Shown here in pieces: positions 22,401-31,489 of a DNA stretch of 64,000 nt (within the stretch, counting starts at the first letter, position 1; every line of letters starts with the position of its first letter). Origin of the DNA: Asterias amurensis (lineage: Eukaryota; Echinodermata; Asteroidea; Forcipulatida; Asteriidae); the NCBI RefSeq assembly GCF_032118995.1, contig NC_092665.1, forward strand, positions 13,744,512 to 13,808,511, in the 5' to 3' direction. A program made the translations under genes and the position numbers. The notes below the pieces were generated by a model. That model saw nothing but the letters and a program-made list of their open reading frames with translations, was not told the DNA's origin and ran no database searches.

Positions 22401-24550
22401 TCGTGGCTGCTGCAGGTAGTGTAACGACACTTGTTCTAAAGGATAACGATCTCGGTGGTATTAAGGGGGACCAGACAACTCCAGTTTCTTCCTTGAAGGA
22501 ATTGCATCTATACGCGTGTGGTATACAGAGTGATGATATTGGGTCAGTTTTCTCCATCGTGGCTGCTGCAGGTAGTGTAACGACACTTGTTCTAAAGGAT
22601 AACGATCTCAATGGTATTAAGGGGGACCAGATAACTCCTGTTTCGTCATTGAAGGAATTGAAGATTTTCTCGTGTGGTATACAGAGTGATGATATTGGGT
22701 CAGTTTTCTCCATCGTGGCTGCTGCAGGTAGTGTAACGACACTTGTTCTAAAGGATAACGATCTCGGTGGTATTAAGGGGGACCAGACAACTCCAGTTTC
22801 TTCCTTGAAGGAATTGCATCTATACGCGTGTGGTATACAGAGTGATGATATTGGGTCAGTTTTCTCCATCGTGGCTGCTGTAGGTAGTGTAACGACACTT
22901 GTTCTAAATGATAACGATCTCCATGGTATTAAGGGGGACCAGATAAGTCCTGTTTCTTCCTTGAATGAATTGCACCTAGTGAAGTGTGATATACAGAGTG
23001 ATGATATTGGGTCAGTTTTCTCCATCGTGGCTGCTGCAGGTAGTGTAACGACACTTGTTCTAAAGGATAACGATCTCAGTGGTATTAAGGGGGACCAGAC
23101 AACTCCAGTTTCTTCCTTGAAGGAATTGCATCTATACGCGTGTGGTATACAGAGTGATGATATTGGGTCAGTTTTCTCCATCGTGGCTGCTGCAGGTAGT
23201 GTAACGACACTTGTTCTAAAGGATAACGATCTCCATGGTATTAAGTGGGACCAGATAACTCCTGTTTCTTCATTGAAGGAATTGAAGATTTTCTCGTGTG
23301 GTATACAGAGTGATGATATTGGGTCAGTTTTCTCCATCGTGGCTGCTGCAGGTAGTGTAACGACACTTGTTCTAAAGGATAACGATCTCGGTGGTATTAA
23401 GGGGGACCAGACAACTCCAGTTTCTTCCTTGATGGAATTGCATCTATACGCGTGTGGTATACAGAGTGATGATATTGGGTCAGTTTTCTCCATCGTGGCT
23501 GCTGCAGGTAGTGTAACGACACTTGTTCTAGAGGATAACGATCTCCATGGTATTAAGGGGGACCGGATTACTGCTGTTTCTTCCTTGAATGTTTTGTTTC
23601 TAAACGCTTGTGGCTTACAGAGTGATGATATTGGGTCAGTTTTCTCCATCGTGGCTGCTGCAGGTAGTGTAACGACACTTGTTCTAGAGGATAACAATCT
23701 CCATGGTATTAAGGGGGACCAGATAACTCCAGTTTCTTCCTTGAAGGAATTGCATCTATACGCGTGTGGTATACAGAGTGATGATATTGGGTCAGTTTTC
23801 TCCATCGTGGCTGCTGCAGGTAGTGTAACGACACTTGTTCTAAAGGATAACGATCTTCATGGTATTAAGGGGGACCAGATAACTCCAGTTTCTTCCTTGA
23901 AGGAATTGCATCTATACGCGTGTGGTATACAGAGTGATGATATTGGGTCAGTTTTCTCCATCGTGGCTGCTGCAGGTAGTGTAAAGACACTTGTTCTAAA
24001 GGATAACGATCTCCATGGTATTAAGGGGGACCAGATAACTCCTGTTTCTTCATTGAAGGAATTGAAGATTTTCTCGTGTGGTATACAGAGTGATGATATT
24101 GGGTCAGTTTTCTCCATCGTGGCTGCTGTAGCTAGTGTTACGACACTTGTTCTAAAGGATAACGATCTCCATGGTATTAAGGGGGACCAGATAACTCCTG
24201 TTTCTTCCTTGAATGAATTGCACCTAGTGAAGTGTGATATACAGAGTGATGATATTGGGTCAGTTTTCTCCATCGTGGCTGCTGCAGGTAGTGTTACGAA
24301 ACTTGTTCTAATGTATAACGACCTCCATGGTATTAAGGGGGACCAGATACATGAGATAGTAGCTGTTTCTTCCCTGAAGTACTTGGGTTTGCCTGATTGT
24401 GGTCTGCAGAATGATGACTTTAGGGCACTTTCTCTGGCCCTGAATATGCGAATCAGTGGTTCCGCACTTTTAAGACCAATGGCCACTCACTCCAAAACTC
24501 AACATTCTCCACACACTCCAAAAAGGTACAAGAAATATGACATTCCGTAA
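13214..24550 (+). CDS. NLR gene copy 1: Ubl-DD-DD-DD-NACHT-LRR receptor
   Basis: Inferred exons: 13214-13449, 13706-13904, 14247-14343, 15038-15283, 15743-15787, 15961-16287, 16507-16842 and 17391-24550. The sum is 8,646 nt (2,881 aa plus stop), and every junction keeps frame with GT/AG boundaries. Domains in order: basic leader (1-78), ubiquitin-like (about 93-174), death domains (about 178-259, 275-383, 384-495), NACHT with Walker A AESGYGKST near residue 610 and Walker B LILLDGADE near 695, then LRRs from about 1100 to 2830. By family knowledge NACHT-LRR proteins are cytosolic sensors that oligomerise on ligand binding, and death domains recruit death-fold adaptors. A role in innate immunity is inferred. 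The start was chosen for its GCCAACATGT context. Splicing is unverified. The N-terminal exons could belong to a separate transcript, although both paralogues keep the same order and phase. Confidence 0.8.
13706..14343 (+). CDS. NLR copy 1 exons 2-3: ubiquitin-like domain
   Basis: Exon 2 (13706-13904) and exon 3 (14247-14343) together encode a ubiquitin fold. MIQIFIKTP aligns with ubiquitin MQIFVKT, DHKTTVSDLKDTIHRK with the helix region, and LDLGIKPETNIDLTL with the last strands. It ends LLGGAPT, where GG aligns with the ubiquitin C-terminal diglycine. The domain is 82 residues against 76 in ubiquitin. Exon 2 ends in phase 0 and exon 3 in phase 1. Reading through the exon 3 donor gives R-E-stop. 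Confidence 0.82.
15038..15283 (+). CDS. NLR copy 1 exon 4: death domain 1
   Basis: VNETLLRTLAVGLRKDWQQL, then LKFRPAEI and MLVSWLSAQ, then LRSALVQIGRQDLA, follow the death-domain pattern (Leu-rich helix 1, DW..LA helix 2, MLxxW helix 5, L..AL...GR.D helix 6). The exon is phase 1 at both ends. The acceptor is either 15037 (AAAG) or 15040 (GCAG); both keep frame and differ by one residue. Confidence 0.82.
15743..15787 (+). CDS. NLR copy 1 exon 5: 45-nt linker
   Basis: A 45-nt open segment between TCTTTCAG and GCAG|GTTAGC encodes VPSEGDTSLIDDVFA in phase 1-1. It is acidic and has no fold. No clear equivalent was found in copy 2, which has a different linker exon. Skipping it would not change the frame, so its inclusion is uncertain. 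Confidence 0.45.
15961..16287 (+). CDS. NLR copy 1 exon 6: death domain 2
   Basis: Phase 1-1 exon encoding a Ser/Pro-rich linker (GYAPTAPRAGSKRQSP) and a death domain: INEMLGVVAENIGEDW, then LGTSLGIKAAQID, QIYQMLRDWV, and LLKLGRADIVQEL. It is more like death domain 3 than death domain 1, so exon duplication within the gene is likely. Confidence 0.85.
16507..16842 (+). CDS. NLR copy 1 exon 7: death domain 3
   Basis: Phase 1-1 exon. A linker (ANTSQGASKIDEVHCKQLKE) is followed by LGDLAEHIGKDWKRL, LGIKAAKIDKYQLD, QVFWMLLDWC and LKEIGRTDILKIL, a death domain closely similar to the previous one. The acceptor CGTTAAG is weak but the copy 2 counterpart uses the matching position. Confidence 0.83.
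17064..17364 (+). mobile_element. Family A element (5' end truncated) beside the NACHT exon acceptor
   Basis: Runs from TTACTCAAAATAATTATTGG to CAATAGTGTCCACTGGCATTAA, matching family A. It ends 26 bp before the NACHT exon. NLR copy 2 lacks it at the matching site and instead has about 40 bp of pyrimidine-rich sequence, so the insertion and an accompanying deletion are specific to copy 1 or were lost from copy 2. Confidence 0.8.
17391..24550 (+). CDS. NLR copy 1 exon 8: NACHT domain plus LRR array
   Basis: A single 7,160-nt exon opening GEMELPSKALVETL after the TTTTTACAG acceptor (17390). The NTPase has Walker A AESGYGKST (about 17731), a Walker B/DxxDE-type LILLDGADEIS (about 17990), a sensor-1 CKVIVTSRQ, and a winged-helix FYHMIFMQFCCSVYLS segment. 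After divergent LRRs, the region from 19421 to about 24260 is 31 exact 156-bp periods, each encoding a pair of LRRs of 52 aa together. It closes with a distinct cap (VSSLKYLGLPDCGLQNDDF) and a basic, Ser/Thr-rich tail. Long antisense frames here are by-products of the 3n repeat. Confidence 0.9.
19421..24260 (+). repeat. 156-bp LRR cassette array, 31 periods
   Basis: The anchor GGGxCAGTTTTxTCCAT occurs first at 19421 and last at 24257, a distance of 4,836 = 31 x 156, so no net indel exists in the whole array. Four unit types can be told from the concave LRR strand: NVLFLNACGL (6 units), KELHLYACGI (13), KELKIFSCGI (10) and NELHLVKCDI (2). A second variable site is the residue after KDNDL (H, G, R, N or S). 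The remaining sequence is almost invariant at DNA level. Confidence 0.95.
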
Positions 24551-24741
24551 CAGTTTGCTGTGTAAAACTGCTGGGTACAAATATTTGTACATTTTGGCCA
24601 ATTCATGTTTTCAGTAACAAAACGACAATTTTTGTTGTACTCCACACTCGTTTTAACACAAGGAACGTGTAAAACAGTACCCAAAATCGTGTAGGAAATC
24701 AAAGATTCACATCGAGATTTGTATAACTTAAGAAGAGGGTA

Positions 24742-25161
24742 TTAAAGGTGTTCGGTACTTCTTCAAAGTATCCACAGGTTTTCATTAAACTTACATGATT
24801 TGAAGATAATGATAGTGGAAGCTTCCCTTCCAACAATTACTAACTGAGGTTCTGTATCTTTTGAGAAATGGGTAAAACAAGTCACAAAATAATTTTCGTC
24901 TTAATCATTATTTTAGCATGTGAAACCCATTTAACCAGTTATGGTTATACCAAAAACATAGCATAACTTGTTAATACGACTTCATATGCTGAAACTGAGA
25001 CGAAAATTGTTTGTTTTTCTCATTTCTCAAAAACTACAGCAACTCAAAATAAAATTTCAAGGGAGGCTTTCTACAATCATAATCTTCCAACTGTGTAAGT
25101 TTAATGTAAATCTGTGGACATTGTGTTTTGTGTTAGGAAAAAGTACATAGAACCTTTAATA
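24742..25161. mobile_element. Family C inverted-repeat element, NLR copy 1 flank
   Basis: Ends are TTAAAGGTGTTCGGTACTT and, inverted, AAGTACATAGAACCTTTAAT. The interior contains CTGAGACGAAAATTGTTTG and its near inverse. The same element sits at the matching place in copy 2 (45018-45446), so it pre-dates the duplication. It may lie in the 3' UTR. Confidence 0.6.
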
Positions 25162-25353
25162 GCAAAATAATGTGAACCTCAAGTAGTGTAACTATTGCAC
25201 AACACGTATAGTAATTACGTAACTAAAAATGCGGCAAATTGCTCGACATGGGAAAAATTTTCCCATTTTGCAAAAATGTGTTTCTTATACACTCGTGCAT
25301 AGCACGTCACAAATCACAATCAAAGGCTGTTGGACGTTATACTGACAGTGCAG

Positions 25354-25500
25354 GGGTAGTTCACAAAGAGTATAAGGACTAGTCTTATCTCGAGTTAGGA
25401 CCAGTTACTCGTCCTAACTTGGGACTATCCATGCAATTTGTATATCTCTTAGGACTAGTCCTTAGTTAGGACTAGTCCTAACTCTTTGTGAAATCGACCC
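25354..25500. mobile_element. 147-bp inverted-repeat element with CAG target duplication
   Basis: Ends GGGTAGTTCACAAAGAGT and ACTCTTTGTGAAATCGACCC are inverse of each other with one gap. The interior carries TTAGGACTAGTCCTTAG-type palindromes. It is flanked by CAG at 25351-25353 and 25501-25503. Copy 2 reads straight through (ACAGTACAGGGCGTTG), an empty site. Confidence 0.82.
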
Positions 25501-25691
25501 CAGGGCGTTGATGTTTGATGTTCATGTATCCAAAGTTGTGCTACAGAATTGACATTGGAGCGAAGCTCACAAACCCTGATCCATTCACATACTGCACATA
25601 ATTATTCACAAAAATCAACAACACAGTAAGAATCTATAAATATTTGCGGGTATAATGAACATGGGTTGATATTATTGCAATATAATGATCA

Positions 25692-25697
25692 AATAAA
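25692..25697 (+). promoter_or_regulatory. Candidate poly(A) signal, NLR copy 1
   Basis: AATAAA in ATCAAATAAAATG, about 1.1 kb past the stop, is conserved at 45832-45837 in copy 2. No closer canonical hexamer shared by both copies was noticed. Low confidence, because such hexamers are common in A/T-rich DNA. Confidence 0.25.
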
Positions 25698-25793
25698 ATG
25701 TTTAAAACTACGTAAACAAAAAGACTCCTGACATTGCCATACAGCAAGGATTATTTTATGGCTCTTTGTTTGTACATTCAATTAATGTTTTTT

Positions 25794-25895
25794 ATATAAT
25801 AATAATACTATTTATTCGGGCAATCACATTTACAAGCACATTACAAATATTTAAGAAACAAAGTAAAACAACAGTGGGGTGACCAGGAGAGCATT
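25794..25895 (-). mobile_element. Possible LINE 3' tail
   Basis: The minus strand reads ATGTGATTGCCCGAATAAAT followed by AGTATTATTATT, resembling the 3' end and A/T microsatellite of a non-LTR element. The same fragment occurs at the matching place in copy 2 (46603-46700). Confidence 0.4.
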
Positions 25896-26555
25896 ATGTA
25901 TTTACATGTATATATAGACCATGTGAACTTTGTTTACAATAAGTGTGACCTTGTACATTCTTTAGCTAGTCTAGCAGGCAAGATACTGCACTGGTCATCT
26001 TATGAGAATTATGCCATTTTGTGTTGTAATCCACAAAAATCCAAGAGTTATGAAAGTAAAAGGTGGACAAAAGTGTTTCGAGATGTGCCCCATTTCATCA
26101 TACCAAAAGTTGATAAGAATTGGACAGTACAATTACTCCATAAATTATAAGATTTATGTTCCTTTCCATTAGGCTGTGTACAAATCGTGCCTGTAGTAAG
26201 TCCGGGCTTGGTGGCTCTTCTGTAAACATGTGATGTCACAGGTCACATCCTATAATTTTTATACTGTCGTGGATTCAACTACTTTCATGAGTTTTGTTTA
26301 TTAGTGTAAATTGTCATAAATCTTTAAATTTAACAATAATTGTATAATGTCTATATCTAGAACTGTTGATCTTTGAGCTGGACTAGTGTAATCTGCCTGT
26401 AAAGGCTTGTTTTATGAATAAGTTTAAATTTTATTGGGATCGTTTGTTTTGCTAATATCGATGTTTCATTTAAGAAGATACATTTTTACAACATAGGCCT
26501 ATACTTGCAAACAGCACAACATTTAAACGTTAGGTGGAGAAATGTAGAAAGTAAT

Positions 26556-26943
26556 TTAAGACATTGGACACTATTGGAATATTACTCAAAATATTTATTA
26601 GCATAACCCCTACTTGGTAACGAGTAATGGGGAGGGGTTGGTAGTATACAACATTGTAAGAAACAGCTCCCTCTGAAGTGGAGTAGTTTTCGAGATAGAA
26701 GTAATTTTCCATGAATTTGATTTCGAGACCGCAGATTTAGAATTTGAGGTCTCAAAATCAAGCATCTGATGACACACAACTTCGTGTGACAAGTTTTTTT
26801 TTCTTTCATTAATATCTCGCAACTTCGACCACCGGGTTCAAATTTGCACAGGTTTGTTATTTTATGCATATGTTGAAATACACCAACTGTGCATGTGAAG
26901 GCTATCTCTGACAATTACCACGAGTGTCCACGAGTGTTTTTAA
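26556..26943 (+). mobile_element. Family A element
   Basis: Starts TTAAGACATTGGACACTATTGG and ends with diverged CAATTACCACGAGTGTCCACG near a TTTTTAA. The internal inverted repeat AATTTGAGGTCTCAAAATCA is recognisable. A counterpart occurs at 47542 in copy 2, so it was inserted before the segmental duplication. Confidence 0.75.
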
Positions 26944-27049
26944 GTGTTGGTATGTGTTTGTGTGTTGTGTATGTGTGGGGATGTAGGGGTTGGGCAGGGT
27001 GGAAAACAATCTAATTTTGTTAACGTGATCTCTGTTACTAATCTTTTTT

Positions 27050-27207
27050 TTTTGGGGGGGGGGTGGATTATTATTTTCTTGCAACTTCGGTGACCTATAT
27101 TGAGCAAAATTGTCACGGATTGGTTATTTTATGCTTGTTGCGATATATCACGTGAAGATATTAACACAAATATTACCAATAATAATGATGTTGTCCAGCG
27201 CCTTTAA
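27050..27207 (+). mobile_element. Family A fragment (3' part), empty-site partner of 47.9-48.3 kb
   Basis: Contains TCTTGCAACTTCGGTGACC, a TTGTTATTTTATGC-like stretch and the end GTTGTCCAGCGCCTTTAA. Copy 2 has the same fragment interrupted by a LINE piece. Confidence 0.65.
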
Positions 27208-27562
27208 ACTGAACCCTTCTACAGATTGTGTAGGGGTGTTCTAGTAATCAAGTGTTAAGGAAACTTTAATAAGGCCTACTCTGTAAAAATAATTTATTTT
27301 GTATACCCAATGATTTTTATTGTTGTAAGTTGTCTTTATTAAAAGCGACAATTGTGAAATAAAATAAGAGGGAAACTAATTACCAAATGTATTTTCTGTA
27401 ATGTGGTAATTTCTTTGAATGTGCAGCGTGTATCTCTATAAATAATAAAATTAGAAAGCGTTAAAAAACAAGTAGCAAATAAGCGGAGCAACAAAGCAAT
27501 CACTATCATGGTCCAAGACGTGACTACATCTTTAAGATATAGTCACGTGACTATCTTGGTTT

Positions 27563-28010
27563 TGCAAGCGTACGGATACAGATACAGATACTGATGTGTG
27601 ACGTCGACACTTAGTGTGTTCACGTGACGCGTATCGGCGACTATCGTATTTTGCATATACGTTAGCAACGGAAACGGGAGCTCATACAAGACGTAGAAAA
27701 ACGAGTACTGTTTTGCAGACTTTTAGTAGTATTTTTTGTCACATATCAAGACCATTTCCCACGAAATTGCTTTCACTGGTATCGTGCTTGATAGAGGTGG
27801 AAAATTGTTAATCATTTTGCAAGCAAAACGATGAGAAAATGCAGTGTATAAAACACGGTCTCTATCGCATCGGTCATGTTTGTCAGGAAAAATATGATGA
27901 ATGCGAGCGCACTCAAGTAATGCCTAGTTTGCGAAACAAAATCCAACACGCAGCTGGCGTGAACGGATACGGCTATCGTATCCGTATCTATCTGTATCCG
28001 CACGCTTACA
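27563..28010. mobile_element. Family E inverted-repeat element (GCAAGCGTACGGATAC ends), copy 1 flank
   Basis: Left TTGCAAGCGTACGGATACAG and right CTGTATCCGCACGCTTAC are inverted. The interior (GTTTTGCAGACTTTTAG, TGCTTTCACTGGTATCGTGC, GAATGCGAGCGCACTCAAG) matches 48632-49060. A fragment lies at 29946-30110. It sits at the 3' boundary of the segmental duplication in both copies. Non-coding. Confidence 0.7.
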
Positions 28011-28059
28011 ATTACCAAAAGAGTCCATGTGTCTTTAATAATAAACCAAACTTCCTCCT

Positions 28060-28295
28060 GTAAAGGCATTGCACACTACTGGTAATTACTCAACATAATT
28101 ATTAGCATAAAACCTTACTTGGTGACGAGTAATTGGGAGAGGTTGACAGTCAAAAACGTCTTGGAAAACGGCTCTCTCTGAAGTGACGTAGTTTTCGAGA
28201 AAGAAGTAAATTTCCACGAATTTGATTTCGAGACCTCAGAATTAGAGTTTGAGGTCTCGAAATCAAGCATCTAAAAGCACACAACAACTTCGTTA
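28060..28295 (+). mobile_element. Family A element, 5' part only
   Basis: Starts TAAAGGCATTGCACACTACT and proceeds through the internal inverted repeat (GATTTCGAGACCTCA and TGAGGTCTCGAAATC), then stops near ACTTCGTTAA. The 3' third is missing. Confidence 0.7.
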
Positions 28296-28344
28296 ATTTT
28301 CCTACTTTCAGATTTTGGTAAAACTGGGATTAAAGAACAAAATT

Positions 28345-29035
28345 GTCTTTTCAGTTTAAACCGATGGTTCGAATTGTGCAATCTACTTTTTTTTGGTCCT
28401 ACAAATTCCAAAACCATTTCCACGTCAAACCTACTGCAGTGACGGTGTTTACACTTTTTATTTGGGGGTTTGGTAATCCTGCAGGACAACCCATCAGGGT
28501 CCAAAAGGTACACCCCTAACTACCCCCCCCCCCCCCAAACGTCCACTCAGATAAAGTAAAGTAGTTTGTTTGAAACAAAATAAATTGTCGTGTGCGTTAA
28601 TACGGCGTTATTTTGATGAAAATATTATATAGGACGAATGTAATCCACTTGGTCAGCGAAAAAAACTCTAAACGAACCTCAGCATTGCTCAAATCTATAA
28701 GCATTACCGTGCATGCTGTACCCACAAAAGGAGGGTACACATCCAAAAAGTAGTGATCATAAAAAAAAAAAACTTTCTAAGTGGTGAAGATGTTATACAC
28801 CATGGCATTATGTGTAACCGTCATGGCCCACATTGGATTCTGGCGCTGCACTCGAGCGAATTTGTCATTCTTTGGCTGTACAAACTTGGGATTACTGTTT
28901 TATTACAATTTGGAAAATAAACCTCAAAGTTTTCGCTCCTCCCCTTTTGAAAATCTTGAATCTCTGTCTTTGAAGATGCCTTCTGGCTCTACCTTTGAAC
29001 TTGGTAACATTGGAAGTATAGAGACTGTCCAGGTA
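28345..29035 (+). repeat. Paralogue of the 8.5-9.1 kb repeat
   Basis: Same order of landmarks as 8497-9110 (CTACTGCAGTGACGGTGTTT, GAAACAAAATAAATTGTC, GGCCCACATTGGA). It keeps a longer open frame starting near 28781 (MVKMLYTMALCVTVMAHIGF) that runs to a possible donor at 29032. Unknown family; see the first copy for alternatives. Confidence 0.45.
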
Positions 29036-29389
29036 ACAGCAGCTTTTAGGCGATGTAAATTTCGACGAATGTTTTTTTCACGTAGCGTGAGGAGATATTT
29101 CTCACCGACTGGGAGGTTCTTAATTAAGTCGACAAATTTATGCTGCTTGGTTTTTTTTAGCACACCCCAAACAACCATGAAAACACCGAAAAGGTGCGTT
29201 GTACGTGTGGCAATGCGGTTTATTTGTTGTAACTTAAAGACTAACTTTCCAGTTCCACTATTCAGTGACGTCACTGTCGTATTATTTTAAAGAACCTTCC
29301 TTTAAAGGCAATGTTTACCTTTGGTTTTTGGAAACGTTCGATTGTTTCAAACAAGATGAAAGATCAGACAACTCTTAAATCAGAACATA

Positions 29390-29765
29390 TAACAGGAAAA
29401 TTAATACACGCACTTGTAATGGTCTGTTGTATGGGTTACCCGACTGTCCTCTTGTTAAACTTCAACGGATTCAAAACTCTGCTGCGAGACTCGTTTACGA
29501 GAACCAATTTCCACAATGTTGTATGATTCACATTGGTTACCAGTTAAACAGAGAATAATTTTCAAACTCTCTTAACCAAAATATGGCTTGACCTTAACAA
29601 AATTGCAACAGAAATGATTTTTTGCAAGTGACAAAATCCGCCAAAATCGATTTAACGCTTTTTCTATCAAAGTTAAATAACCACTACGCTGATGTACATG
29701 CTTTAGACTCTGTGGTAGGTTTAAATGTGATGCATACCCTATAATACCAATAAAATTCAATTTTA
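29390..29765 (+). mobile_element. LINE reverse-transcriptase C-terminal relic
   Basis: Pieces in different frames match the L2/CR1-type C-terminal motif order: LIHAL, then LYGLP-like text from TTGTATGGGTTACCCGACTG, then RIQNSAARLVYENQF-like text, then HIGYQ-like and KQRIIFKL-like text. At least two frameshifts separate them. The fragment ends about 29765 at CCAATAAAATTCAATTTTAT. Confidence 0.55.
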
Positions 29766-29945
29766 TTCAAATCATTTTTACATGGGTATGGTCACTAAAT
29801 ATTTTCCAAACACATTATGAGCAGGAACAAATCCAAGATGACGGCCATTTTTCAAGACGGCTGCCATTTTCCCGTCAAAACCGACTTATCGCCAATTAAC
29901 ATTAATGTAAGATAACTATACACTCTATGTGGAACCATCTGTTGA

Positions 29946-30110
29946 GATCGTATTTTGCACAGAGGTTAGCAACGGCGGATGCAGGAGCTCATACATGTCG
30001 TAGAAAAACGGATACTGTTTTGCAGACTTTTAGTTGTCTTTTTGTCCCATCCAGATAAAAAAAACTTCCCATGGAATTGCTTCCACTGGTATCGGCTCCA
30101 GAAGGTGATC
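29946..30110. mobile_element. Family E element fragment
   Basis: ATCGTATTTTGCACAGAGGT through GGAATTGCTTCCACTGGTAT matches the left interior of the elements at 27563 and 48632. Terminal repeats are not retained. Confidence 0.6.
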
Positions 30111-30750
30111 CGATGAAAATGCAAAACAGACTGTGATACCCGGAGGCGCTACCCGGAGATGTATACTGCAAGAAGCCAATACACAAAATACCCCCCCCCC
30201 CCCCATTCCCAGCCCAAACTTTGCTCTGCACACCCCCCCCCCCCCTCCCCAATTTAAATATTTGGATATGCAACCGCCTGCATATGGCAAAACAGCTCAT
30301 CAGTTTCAAGACCTGTTTTTTTTTATGGGATCCGGGGGTCTCATGTAATCATATTTTTAAATCTAAACAAAACATGACAATTAATTTCTCATCAATTCTT
30401 GACATTTTGTATTTTTTATGCGATCCAGGGTCTCATGTAATCATACTTTTAAATCTGAACAAAACATGAAACTTAATTTCTGGTATTCGTGTCAATGGAC
30501 TCATAGTACATCACAACAAACCTTTGTATGTAAATTTCAAGTGGTTGAACTTTGTACTAGCGTCATGTTGACCGAGTGTTCCAGGTGAACTTGGGCCAGT
30601 TATAACATTTAATGTGAACACAACGGTGTAAGGGTAAAACCAAAATTAATATTCTTTATCCCCGATGCAAGTTTAACATCTATTAAATCGTTTGCAGTAC
30701 CCGCTGCTAAAACTTAGGATTCGAACTGCCTCTATAGCCACTATACACAA

Positions 30751-30925
30751 TCTCGTTGGTCTAGTTGGGAATAAGACACTGCTCTAAGACCCTAGAATTG
30801 CCAAGGTCGTGGGTTCGAATCCCAACCGAGTAATGTGCCTGTGGTTTTATTTTTGTCACAGGACTCGGGGAAGTACTGAGTATTCAGCGTGAAACCGGTA
30901 TTAGAGTCCTTACTCCGTGGAAAGT
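30751..30925 (+). mobile_element. tRNA-derived SINE
   Basis: A tRNA-like head has an A-box-like TGGTCTAGTTGG (30757-30768) and a perfect B box GGTTCGAATCC (30812-30822). The body follows with GTAATGTGCCTGTGG, TCACAGGACTCGGGG and AAGTACTGAGTATTCAG. The acceptor and D arms do not fold cleanly, so it is not a functional tRNA gene. RNA polymerase III promoter boxes and a non-tRNA body are the SINE pattern. Confidence 0.65.
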
Positions 30926-31263
30926 CACTTCACCCAGTCATGTTTTTGCAATTACACAATGTACATACCACTCGAAAATTGAGATATAATAATACCCAAC
31001 ACAATTATTATTCGTATGATTATTCGGGTATTTCTAACAGAGTGGATTGTTTGTTTGTTGTTGGGGCCTTGGGGTATGTGTTTCCTGGGGGTGTTGCGTG
31101 TTTGTTTAATGGGGTGTTAGTTTGTTTTTGTTTGTTTGCTTGTTTATTATTTTTAACTTAGTTGTTTGTTTAGATGATATTCCCTTCCAGGGAACCCAAG
31201 ATCCCGCAATGCTAACGGTAAGCCTAGATGAAAATACCTATCTTAGTAGTCATTGTGAAATGG

Positions 31264-31345
31264 GTGTGTAGCCGGATTCGAACCCATAACCTTCGGATTT
31301 CAAATCCTGCAGTCTAAGCCTACCATTATAGTGTGGTAAATAAAA
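31264..31345 (-). mobile_element. tRNA-like sequence, probable SINE head
   Basis: On the minus strand the B box GGTTCGAATCC (31274-31284) is preceded by an anticodon-arm-like GGATTTGAAATCC and a D-arm-like TGGTAGGCTTAGACTGC. The acceptor stem does not pair well, so a functional tRNA is unlikely. Confidence 0.45.
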
Positions 31346-31489
31346 CTATTGTCCTGCATACATGTTTCTGGTCTGAATAATTACCAAAACCATCCAGAAC
31401 CCTGTTTGTTGCCAAATCAAATCATTTATTTCAATCATCTACAGTATTTTGATTATGGCAGAGCGGAAAATTAACTCAACAACATTCGA

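Larger units (their letters stand above)
13155..28011 (+). repeat. Segmental duplication, copy 1 (contains NLR gene 1)
   Basis: Similarity to 36930-49060 begins at the putative acceptor before the first coding exon, covers every exon and much of the introns, and continues about 3.4 kb past the stop codon. It ends at an inverted-repeat element present in both copies. The size difference is mostly the LRR array (23 more 156-bp units here) plus transposon insertions private to one copy. Confidence 0.85.

Noticed and set aside
19360-24486. Antisense frames of 209-661 codons opposite the LRR array (and 43382-44761 in copy 2)
   Set aside because: They follow from an exact 156-bp (3n) repeat with no stop in one antisense frame. 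The sense strand has NACHT-LRR motifs and splice-consistent exons.
30751-30831. Functional tRNA gene
   Set aside because: The B box is perfect but the acceptor stem pairs only partly, the D arm is irregular, and a SINE-type body follows.
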